From Glycomyces terrestris (GTDB taxonomy: Bacteria > Actinomycetota > Actinomycetes > Mycobacteriales > Micromonosporaceae), in the NCBI RefSeq assembly GCF_003933745.1, contig NZ_RSEB01000004.1, forward strand, positions 124,001-188,000: a stretch of DNA of 64,000 nucleotides, written 5' to 3'. The position numbers were made by a program, and so were the translations under genes. Each line of letters opens with the position of its first letter. Positions within the stretch are counted from its first letter, which is position 1. This document shows positions 43,505 through 50,374 of this stretch, in pieces. The notes under the pieces were generated by a model. The model ran no database searches, was not told the origin of the DNA, and was given only the letters and a program-made list of their open reading frames with translations.

Positions 43505-44545
43505 ATGAGCGAGCGACGCGCCCGGCGGACGGCCCCCACCAGCCACGACGTGGCGCGACTGGCGGGCGTCTCCCAGAGCACCGTCTCGTACGTCATGAGC
43601 GGGAAGCGCTCGATCTCCGCCGAGACCCGCGAGCGGGTCATGGCCGCCATCGAGCAGCTCACCTACCAGCCGAACGCGGGCGCGCGGGCGCTGCGCGGGC
43701 GCACGACCCACGTCATCGCCCTCATGGTCCGCCTCGGCGAGCGCGCCGACCCCCGCGACACCGTGCCCTACATCGACACGATCGTGGAGGCCGCCCGCGA
43801 ACGCGACTACGACGTCGTCCTCATCACCACCGACGAGGGCCCCGACGGCCTCAAGCGCATGGCCGGGCGCCAGAACTGCGACGCGTTCATCCTCATGGAC
43901 GTCGCCGCCCGCGACGAGCGCATCGCCACCGCCGCAGCCCTGGACCTGCCGGTCGTCCTCATCGGCACGCCCGCCGACCGGGCCGGGCTCGACGCGGTCG
44001 ACTACGACGCCGTCGCGGCCGCCGAGGCGCTCGTGGACGAGCTCGCCGACACCGGGCACACGCACGCCGTCGTCCTCGGCGAGACCGGCGGCGTCGTCCC
44101 CGGCGAGTACTGGTTCCTCAGCGCCTTCCACGACGCCTGCCGCGACCGCGCCGCCGCCCGCGGCCTCGCGTTCGACGCCGTCCACCCCGACCGGCCCGGC
44201 TGGGCCGGCGTCGACGCGGCCGCGCCCCGCCTGCTCGCCCACCGCGGCGAGCGCCTCGGCCTCATCGCCCGCACCCCGCAGGCCGCCGAGTGGCTGCTCC
44301 AGCTCACCCGCCTCCACGGACTGCGCCCCGGCGCCGACGTGTCCGTCGTCGGCGTGTGCTCCGACGCGGCCGCCGCGGCGTTCGACCCGCCGGTCACCAA
44401 CGTCTCCGCGCAGGCCCGCGACGTCTCACGCAAGGCCGTCGACCTCCTCTTCGAACGGCTCGGCGGGTCCGAGACCGAGCCGGGCCTGCACCTCATCGCG
44501 CCCGGCGAGCTGCACCGCCGGGCCACGACCGCCGTCTTCTCCTAG
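43505..44545 (+). CDS. LacI-family transcriptional regulator (second)
   Basis: A 346-residue regulator. The helix-turn-helix and hinge are at about residues 12-70: TSHDVARLAGVSQSTVSYVM ... YQPNAGARALRGRTTHVIAL. The sensor domain contains ALDLPVVLIGTPADRAGLDA, DAVAAAEALVDELADTGHTH and LHGLRPGADVSVVGVCSDAA, where the common DD(x)P ligand segment is CSD. It differs clearly from the LacI protein at 31721-32737. A perfect 16-bp palindrome lies 272 bp downstream, before the glycosidase-like gene, and is its likely operator. Confidence 0.92.
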   Translation: MSERRARRTAPTSHDVARLAGVSQSTVSYVMSGKRSISAETRERVMAAIEQLTYQPNAGARALRGRTTHVIALMVRLGERADPRDTVPYIDTIVEAARERDYDVVLITTDEGPDGLKRMAGRQNCDAFILMDVAARDERIATAAALDLPVVLIGTPADRAGLDAVDYDAVAAAEALVDELADTGHTHAVVLGETGGVVPGEYWFLSAFHDACRDRAAARGLAFDAVHPDRPGWAGVDAAAPRLLAHRGERLGLIARTPQAAEWLLQLTRLHGLRPGADVSVVGVCSDAAAAAFDPPVTNVSAQARDVSRKAVDLLFERLGGSETEPGLHLIAPGELHRRATTAVFS

Positions 44546-44772
44546 GTCGTGTCTCTGAACCCGGATGGTCCGCATCCGGCCCGTTCGCCCGCTCGGTGCG
44601 TTGCCGAACGACCCGGGTTCCCGCGCCGGCAGCCGCGACGAGCTCGGCGTCCCCTCCGCCGCCGGCGGGCCCTCCGAAGCGGACGGCCGCGCGATCTGGC
44701 GGCGCTTCGCCGAGCACCCGGCGCCTTGAGCACAAAGGGACTCGGACGCGACCCGGGTCATGAAACACGACC
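44545..44772. mobile_element. Candidate miniature inverted-repeat element or IS remnant
   Basis: The left end, GGTCGTGTCTCTGAACCCGG (from 44545), and the reverse complement of the right end, GGTCGTGTTTCATGACCCGG (to 44772), match at 17 of 24 positions. The first 8 bp are identical. The 228-bp interior has no transposase, and a 34-codon uronate-isomerase scrap lies within it. No clear target duplication flanks it. It starts 1 bp inside the LacI stop codon. Confidence 0.45.
44627..44729 (+). pseudogene. Fragment of uronate isomerase (UxaC-like)
   Basis: In one frame the sequence reads GSRDELGVPSAAGGPSEADG followed by RAIWRRFAEHPAP and TGA. This resembles the internal UxaC region (LGVP...DGRAIWRxFAEHxHLFRGTP), about residues 80-110 of a 460-residue enzyme. 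Both sides are missing, so it cannot be functional. It lies inside the inverted-repeat element. Either the element captured the scrap or it is the debris of a gene once adjacent to the glycosidase-like gene. Confidence 0.5.
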
Positions 44773-44816
44773 CGGCCCGCTCGGGACGGGGCCGCGGCCG
44801 ATGCCGCCGTGCTATC

Positions 44817-44832
44817 GTCGATTCGAATCGAC
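44817..44832. promoter_or_regulatory. LacI-type operator before the glycosidase-like gene
   Basis: GTCGATTCGAATCGAC is a perfect 16-bp palindrome with central CG. It lies 21 bp before the GTG start at 44854. The LacI gene immediately upstream is the obvious partner. Confidence 0.7.
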
Positions 44833-44853
44833 AACGCGTGAAAGGCCCACCCC

Positions 44854-46851
44854 GTGCCCCAGCCTCCCCAGCGGCTCGCCTTCGGCGGCGGCCACGCCGT
44901 CCTCGACCCCGTGACCGGCGCGCCCCTCCAGTTCACCGACGCGGCCGACCCCGCCCGCCGCTTCCTCCTCGACACCGCCACCTCGGCCTGGCACTCGATC
45001 GAACACCAATGGGGCTCAGGGCACCTGGTCACCGACCGCGGCGGCTTCCGCTGGCAGGCCCCGGCCGAGCTGCACGTGATCGAGGGCGGCGTCGAGGCCG
45101 TCCACCCGCTCGGCGCGGACGTGCGCGTCACCGTGCGCCGCTGGAGCGACGGCGACGTGCTGCGCGAGCGCTACACCGTCCGCAACGACGGCGCCGAGGC
45201 GCTGCGCGTCACCGGCCTCGGCGTCCAGACCCCGTTCGGCGACCTCTACGGCACCGCCGAGGACGCCCTCGCGCACGCCGTCCACGCCCACCTCTTCACC
45301 GGCGGCACCTGGGCCTGGGCCCTGGCGCAGCCCATGTCCGGCACCGGCCGCGGCCTCGGCCTCATCGTGCGCGAAGGCGCCGTGCGCGCCTACTCGATCG
45401 AGTCGCGCAACCCCGCCTCGTACTCGAACGTCCGCGGCCACATCGCGCTCCTGACCACCGACCGCGCCCGCAACCCCGACGCCTTCGGCGGCCAGCCCGA
45501 ACTCGCCGTCGCCCCCGGCGGCTCGCTCGCGCTCGAATGGGAACTGGGCTGGTACGACACCGTCGCGGACTTCCTCGCCGCGACCCGCGCCCCGGCCCGC
45601 TTCTCCGCCTTCGCCGCCGAGACGGGGCAGGCGATCACCGTCGAGGCCGACGCGGTCGCCAGCCCGGACGCCGCGGTCGCACCGGCGGGGGAGGGCCGCT
45701 GGTCGGTCACCGCCGACCGCCACGGCGTGTACACCGTGGACATCGGCGGCGCCCGCACCGAGGTCCTCTTCCACGACCCGCTCGAGACCGTCGTGCGCCG
45801 CCGCGTCGACTACATCGCGCGCCACCAGGTCGCCCGCGAGCGCCCCGGGCTCCTCGCCCACGCCTTCGTCCCCGTCGACGTGCGCACCCGCACCACCCAC
45901 GCCACCAACGGCTGGCAGGACTGGACCGACGGCTCCGAGCGCCTCGCCATGCCCCTGCTGGTGCAGCTCGCCGCCCTGCGCGGCTGGACCGACCCGGACG
46001 CCGTCGAGCCCCTCCTGGCCGGCTGGGCCGAGTTCGCGTGGCGCCACCTGCTCGACGCCGACGCCACCCCCACTCGCGGCAGCCAGGTCGGCCGCGTCCC
46101 GCGCCTGTACGACGCGCCCTGGCTCGCGCAGTTCTTCCACGACCGCCACCGCCTCACCGGCTCCGCGACCGCGCTCGACCGCGCCGCGCGCATCATCGAA
46201 CGCAACTTCGCCCTCGGCGGCGCCGCGCACCTGTCGATCACCCTGTCGGAGACCACCGTCGCCGTCGCGGCGGCCCTCGACGCGGCCGGGCTGCCGGACC
46301 GGGCCGCGCGGCTGCGCGACCACGTGATCGCCTCCGCGCGGCACTTCGTCGGCCTCGGCCGGGCGCTGCCCGCCCACGAGGTCAACTACGAGCAGTCCAT
46401 CGTGGCCCCGCTCATCGACCTCCTCACGGCCGCATATGAACTCACGGGCGAGCCGGTCTTCCGCGACGCCGTCGCCGAGCGCCTGCCGTGGCTTCTCGCC
46501 TTCTCCGGTCCCCAGCCGCACGCGCGCCTCCACGGCGTCGCGATCCGCCACTGGGACGGCTACTGGTTCGGCATCGAGCGGCTCTGGGGCGACGTCTTCC
46601 CCCACCACTGGTCCGCGCTCACCGCGGCGACGCTCCAGCGCCTCCCCGCGGAGCTGCGCACGCCCGAGACCGATCGGCTCGCCGAGGCCGTGCACCGCGC
46701 GAACATGGCCAACCAGTTCGCCGACGGCTCCGCCACCTGCGCGTTCGTCATGCCCTCCACCGTGGACGGCCGCGCCGCGCACCGCGACGACCCGCTCGCG
46801 AACGACCAGGACTGGCACCTGGTCCTGTGGATGCGCGCCCTGGGGGACTGA
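44854..46851 (+). CDS. Second six-hairpin glycosidase-like protein
   Basis: A 665-residue protein with no signal peptide. The N-terminal beta domain (about 1-260; RLAFGGGHAVLDPVTGAPLQ, ATSAWHSIEHQWGSGHLVTD) precedes an alpha-helical barrel (about 330-640; TNGWQDWTDGSERLAMPLLV, SQVGRVPRLYDAPWLAQFFH, LPAHEVNYEQSIVAPLIDLL, AIRHWDGYWFGIERLWGDVF). The architecture resembles heparinase-like or GH88/GH105-clan proteins. WQDWTDGSE and EVNYEQS hold candidate acidic residues. No CAZy family is assigned. GAAAGG precedes the GTG. The operator at 44817 suggests it is the single target of the second LacI regulator. Confidence 0.6.
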   Translation: MPQPPQRLAFGGGHAVLDPVTGAPLQFTDAADPARRFLLDTATSAWHSIEHQWGSGHLVTDRGGFRWQAPAELHVIEGGVEAVHPLGADVRVTVRRWSDGDVLRERYTVRNDGAEALRVTGLGVQTPFGDLYGTAEDALAHAVHAHLFTGGTWAWALAQPMSGTGRGLGLIVREGAVRAYSIESRNPASYSNVRGHIALLTTDRARNPDAFGGQPELAVAPGGSLALEWELGWYDTVADFLAATRAPARFSAFAAETGQAITVEADAVASPDAAVAPAGEGRWSVTADRHGVYTVDIGGARTEVLFHDPLETVVRRRVDYIARHQVARERPGLLAHAFVPVDVRTRTTHATNGWQDWTDGSERLAMPLLVQLAALRGWTDPDAVEPLLAGWAEFAWRHLLDADATPTRGSQVGRVPRLYDAPWLAQFFHDRHRLTGSATALDRAARIIERNFALGGAAHLSITLSETTVAVAAALDAAGLPDRAARLRDHVIASARHFVGLGRALPAHEVNYEQSIVAPLIDLLTAAYELTGEPVFRDAVAERLPWLLAFSGPQPHARLHGVAIRHWDGYWFGIERLWGDVFPHHWSALTAATLQRLPAELRTPETDRLAEAVHRANMANQFADGSATCAFVMPSTVDGRAAHRDDPLANDQDWHLVLWMRALGD

Positions 46852-46990
46852 GCGGCCGCCGGCACGGTCCGCGAGTACATCGTCCTCATCGGACTTCGAT
46901 CCGCTCTGCGCGTCGAGGACGTCGCCCCGCCGCGGCTGGGCCCGGGACCGGTGCCCGCCGCTCCGGCCGCGGGCCCAGGGCCGTCGATTC

Positions 46991-47165
46991 GCACCGCTGA
47001 CGCGTTCGCTGTGCGGCGCAACGGCTCCGTGCGGTCCGGCTCCCGGCCTGGGGCCGCCCCCCGGACCGGTGACGCGTTCGCTGTGCGGCGCAACGACTCC
47101 GTGCGGCCCGGCTGCGGGCCCGAGTCTGCCCACCCCGACCAGTGACGCGTTCGCCCTGCGCCGCT
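46991..47165. repeat. Intergenic tandem repeat, about 72 bp x 2.4
   Basis: Units start near 46991, 47063 and 47136. Each contains TGACGCGTTCGC(T/C) followed by (T)GTGCGGCGCAAC or a variant, and the first two units share CTCCGTGCGG downstream. They lie between convergent genes ending at 46851 and 47185. Spacing is 72-73 bp, so a coding frame is not kept. The rest of the spacer (46852-46990) shows no gene. Confidence 0.75.
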
Positions 47166-47184
47166 CCCCGCGGCGCGACTGGTC

Positions 47185-48747
47185 CTACGCTTCGAGGACG
47201 GCCATGGCCGCGTTGTGCCCGGGGATGCCGCTGACGCCGCCGCCTCTCGCCGCGCCCGCGCCGCAGAGGAGCACGTTCGCGTGAGCGGTCTCCACGCCCC
47301 AGCGGCCAGGCGCCGCCTCGGTCCGGTAGGGCCACGACAGGTCCCGGTGGAAGATGTTGCCGCCCGGCAGCCGCAGGTCCCGCTCCAGGTCGGCCGGGGT
47401 CTTCGCCTCGATGCACGGGTCGCCGTTCGCGTCCGTCGCCAGGCAGTCGGCCAGCGGTTCGGCGAGGAACCGGTCGAGCTGCGCGATCGTGGCCTCCAGG
47501 AGCGCGGCCTTCGCATCCCGTTGGGCCGCTTCGCCTCCGGTGAACAGGCGGGCGGGCGTGTGGAGGCCGAACAGCGTCAGCGTCTGGTATCCGCGGCGCA
47601 CCAGGTCCTCGCCGAGGATCGACGGGTCGGACAGGGAGTGGCAGTAGATCTCCGAAGGCGGACGCGACGGCAGCCGCCCGGCCGCCGCCTCGGCGTACGC
47701 GGCCTCGAGCTCGGCGTACGACTCGGCGACGTGGAACGTCCCCGCGAACGCGTCGCGCGGGTCGACGCCGGTGTCGCGCAGCCGCGGCAGGCGCTTCAGC
47801 AGCATGTTGACCTTGAGCTGCGCGCCCTCGGCCCGCTCGGGCGCCGGCTCGCCGAGCAGGTCGGCCAGCGCCTCCGGTGAGGCGTTGACGAGCACGTGCC
47901 GGGTCTCGACGGCGCCGGCGCCGTCCTCGGCCGCGTAGGCGACCTCGGCCCGCGTGCCGTCGGTGTCGACGCCGGTGACCTCGTGTCCGGTGAGGATCTC
48001 GGCGCCGGCGGCCCGCGCCGCGGCGGCGAGCTCGTCGGTGAAGGCGCCCATGCCGCCGACCGGCACGTCCCAGTCGCCGGTGCCGCCGCCGATGACGTGG
48101 TACAGGAAGGTGCGGTTCTGCCGCAGGTCCTCGGCCCACGCGGAGGTGAACGTGCCGATGAGGGCGTCGGTGAGGACGACCCCGCGCACGAGGTCGTCCT
48201 GGAAGCTCGACTCGATCGCTTCGCCAAGGGGCGCTTCGAAGAACATGCGCCAGGCCCGCTCGTCGCCGACGCGGCGCCGCAGGTCCTCCTTGGCGGGCAG
48301 GGGCTCGGTGAGGGTGGGGAAGACGCGCTCGGCGACGCGGGCGGCGGCGCCGTAGAACGCCTGCCACGCTTCGAATTCGGCGTCGGAGCCGGTGAGGCGG
48401 GCGAAGGTCTCGCGGTTGCGCGCCTGGTCGCGGGTGACGAGGAGCCCGGTGGCGCTTCCGCCGCGCTCGGTCGGGGTGTAGGAGGAGACGTGGCGTTTGC
48501 GTACCCGGAACCGCAGGCCGAGGTCGTCGACGATGGCGCGCGGCAGCAGGCTCACGAGGTAGGAGTAGCGCGAGAGCCGCGCGTCGACGCCGGGGAACGC
48601 GGGGGCGGAGATCGCGGCGCCTCCGGTGCGGCCCAGGCGTTCCAGCACCAGGACGCGCCTGCCGGCGCGGGCGAGGTAGGCGGCGGCGACGAGCCCGTTG
48701 TGGCCGCCGCCGACGATGACGGCGTCGTAGTTCCGGTGCTGAGGCAT
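47185..48747 (-). CDS. NAD(P)/FAD-dependent oxidoreductase (phytoene desaturase-like)
   Basis: A 520-residue flavoprotein. YDAVIVGGGHNGLVAAAYLA is the FAD-binding Rossmann motif and GRRVLVLERLGRTGGAAIS the second dinucleotide element. GGMGAFTDELAAAARAAGAE and GAGAARGGGVSGIPGHNAAM near the end carry the family's C-terminal FAD motif. It belongs to the CrtI-like group also called pyridine nucleotide-disulfide oxidoreductase domain protein 2. No carotenoid genes are nearby, so the substrate is unknown. Upstream frames extend to a GTG, but AGGA sits 8 bp before the ATG at 48747. Confidence 0.85.
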   Translation of the reverse strand: MPQHRNYDAVIVGGGHNGLVAAAYLARAGRRVLVLERLGRTGGAAISAPAFPGVDARLSRYSYLVSLLPRAIVDDLGLRFRVRKRHVSSYTPTERGGSATGLLVTRDQARNRETFARLTGSDAEFEAWQAFYGAAARVAERVFPTLTEPLPAKEDLRRRVGDERAWRMFFEAPLGEAIESSFQDDLVRGVVLTDALIGTFTSAWAEDLRQNRTFLYHVIGGGTGDWDVPVGGMGAFTDELAAAARAAGAEILTGHEVTGVDTDGTRAEVAYAAEDGAGAVETRHVLVNASPEALADLLGEPAPERAEGAQLKVNMLLKRLPRLRDTGVDPRDAFAGTFHVAESYAELEAAYAEAAAGRLPSRPPSEIYCHSLSDPSILGEDLVRRGYQTLTLFGLHTPARLFTGGEAAQRDAKAALLEATIAQLDRFLAEPLADCLATDANGDPCIEAKTPADLERDLRLPGGNIFHRDLSWPYRTEAAPGRWGVETAHANVLLCGAGAARGGGVSGIPGHNAAMAVLEA

Positions 48748-48799
48748 GCCCATTCCTAACACGCGGCCGAGTGTTTGCTGTGCAGTCGTTCAGGAAACT

Positions 48800-48827
48800 T
48801 TGCCGGTGCAGTGCATCCCCCTATAGT
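48800..48827 (+). promoter_or_regulatory. Promoter of the CsbD-like gene
   Basis: TTGCCG (48800-48805) and TATAGT (48822-48827), separated by 16 bp, form a recognisable sigma-70-type promoter 32 bp before the ATG. Confidence 0.5.
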
Positions 48828-48858
48828 GGGACGTACCGAGCGAAGAGGGGGTAATCCG

Positions 48859-49119
48859 ATGGGCTTGCTGGACAAGTTCAACGAGCTGAAGGACATGGTG
48901 ACCGGCGCCGTCGAGGAGGCCAAGGGCCAGGCCGGCGAGATGGCGGGCGACGCGACGGACGCGGCGTACCAGGAGTACGTCCCCGACATGGCCGGCCAGG
49001 CCGGCGACGCGGTGCAGGGCGCGCAGGACGCCGTGCAGGGCGCGGGCGACTCCGTGCAGAACGCCCAGGACAGCGCCACCGGCGCCGTCGAGGACTTCCG
49101 CAACGAGCACGGCCTCTAG
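48859..49119 (+). CDS. CsbD/late-embryogenesis-like small stress protein
   Basis: An 86-residue hydrophilic, helical protein. MGLLDKFNELKDMVTGAVEE then AKGQAGEMAGDA, followed by heptad-like repeats QAGDAVQGAQDAVQGAGDSV, QNAQDS. Composition and GxAxD/AQDA repeats resemble CsbD, LEA-like or antitoxin-type small proteins induced by stress. No globular domain is visible, so function is inferred only from type. AGAGGGGG precedes the ATG, and a very strong terminator follows, making it a single-gene transcript. Confidence 0.65.
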   Translation: MGLLDKFNELKDMVTGAVEEAKGQAGEMAGDATDAAYQEYVPDMAGQAGDAVQGAQDAVQGAGDSVQNAQDSATGAVEDFRNEHGL

Positions 49120-49144
49120 CGGCCGGCCGCTGCGACGACCTGGA

Positions 49145-49178
49145 GCGGTGCCCCCGGCCGTTCGGCCGGGGGCACCGC
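49145..49178 (+). terminator. Very strong hairpin terminator
   Basis: A perfect 16-bp stem, GCGGTGCCCCCGGCCG with its reverse complement, separated by a 2-nt loop (in practice 15 bp with a GTTC loop). It lies 26 bp beyond the CsbD-like stop. Confidence 0.8.
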
Positions 49179-49361
49179 TGCGTTCCCCGCGCCAGTCCGC
49201 TGCGTTCCCCGCGCCAGTCCGCTGCGTTTCCTGCGCCGGGCCGCTGACTGCGTTCCCCGCGCCGGGTCGCTGCGTTCCCGCGCCGGGCCGCTGGCTGCGT
49301 TCTCCGCGCCGGGCTGCTGGCTACGTCCCTGCGCGAGTCCGCTACGTCCCTGCGCCGGTCC
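49177..49361. repeat. Intergenic tandem repeat, about 22 bp x 8
   Basis: Eight imperfect units of 21-26 bp, each like GCTGCGTTCCCCGCGCCAGTCC. They occupy the spacer between the CsbD-like terminator and the glutathione peroxidase gene. The unit is unrelated to those at 20416 and 46991. No frame is kept throughout. The remaining bases to 49528 show no further gene. Confidence 0.75.
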
Positions 49362-49528
49362 ACCGTGGAATTGCCGATCCGCGAAGGCAACGACGAGCAG
49401 GCGGTGCGGACGGCCGCACTCCCCGGGGTCGCCGCGTCGATGGACTCGGGGCGCAACGCCGCCCGCCCCCGCCCGCGGGCGGGTACGTTTGCCGGAGCAA
49501 CGGCGACACCGCGCAGAAGGGGCACCGC

Positions 49529-50059
49529 ATGAGCGACCTGACCGGGATCGGGTTCCACCGGAACGACGGCGGGGAGGCGAGCCTGGCCGACTACCTCGGG
49601 CAGGTCGTCCTGGTCGTCAACACCGCCTCCAAATGCGGGCTGACCCCGCAGTACGAAGGGCTCCAGCGGGCCCACGAGGAGTACCGGGACCGCGGCTTCA
49701 CCGTCGTCGGCTTCCCCGCCAACGACTTCATGGGCCAGGAGCCGGGCACCGACGAGGAGATCGCCGAGTTCTGCTCGGTCAACTACGCGGTCACCTTCCC
49801 GCTCATGGCGAAGATCAGCGTCGCCGGCGAGACCCGGCACCCGCTCTACACCGCGCTCGTGCAGGGCCGGCCCCGCATCGACGGCAAGCCCGAGGGCGAC
49901 ACCGCCGACGACCCCGAGGTGCAGTGGAACTTCGAGAAGTTCCTCCTCGACCGCGGCGGCCGCGTCGTGGCCCGCTTCGCGCCGACGGTCACGCCCGACG
50001 ACCCCGCGCTCCGCAAGGCGATCGAGGCCGAACTCGAGCGGTCGACCGCCTGCCCGTAG
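49529..50059 (+). CDS. Glutathione peroxidase-family thiol peroxidase
   Basis: A 176-residue thioredoxin-fold peroxidase. The peroxidatic Cys36 is in LVVNTASKCGLTPQYEGLQ, the position of selenocysteine in animal enzymes. FPANDFMGQEPGTDEEIAEF carries the conserved Gln, and VQWNFEKFLLDRGGRVVARF the Trp-Asn of the catalytic tetrad. In actinomycetes such enzymes usually take electrons from thioredoxin or mycothiol systems. AGAAGGGG precedes the ATG. It is the last typical chromosomal gene before the composition changes. Confidence 0.92.
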   Translation: MSDLTGIGFHRNDGGEASLADYLGQVVLVVNTASKCGLTPQYEGLQRAHEEYRDRGFTVVGFPANDFMGQEPGTDEEIAEFCSVNYAVTFPLMAKISVAGETRHPLYTALVQGRPRIDGKPEGDTADDPEVQWNFEKFLLDRGGRVVARFAPTVTPDDPALRKAIEAELERSTACP

Positions 50060-50374
50060 GCGACAGTTTCACAAACCGCATTTCCGCAGTTCAACAGCAT
50101 ATCATGGGCGATTCTTGCCCGGTTTCAACGCCCGGCGGGCGCGCGCGGGGCTTCACGCTGATAACCTAAAACTGGACACAGAGGCAATAACGTCTCAGGA
50201 CAGATAATCCGGGTCGGGTTACCCAAGGTTACAACCAAAACTCCCCAGGCTCCGGCCGGGCCGCTTGACCAACACAAACCCGTCTCCTGTTCGACATTTC
50301 GGGGGACGCGGCCAGCACTGGGCTGGGTATGGTGAGGGCACTCCATATGCACGCTCCTGGAGGAAGTCTTCATC
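50060..50374. other. Intergenic region at the composition boundary
   Basis: A 315-bp spacer with no recognised gene. It has A/T-richer patches (CACAAACCGCATTTCCGCAG; CGCTGATAACCTAAAACTGG), unusual for the DNA to the left. It holds the promoter region of the NB-ARC gene; GGAGGAA lies 9 bp before its GTG. No attachment-site repeat could be identified. Confidence 0.5.

Noticed and set aside
46951-47145. A small protein of about 64 residues with a repeated DAFAVRRN motif.
   Set aside because: The frame arises from 72-73 bp DNA repeats, the period is not kept in frame in the third copy, and there is no ribosome binding site.
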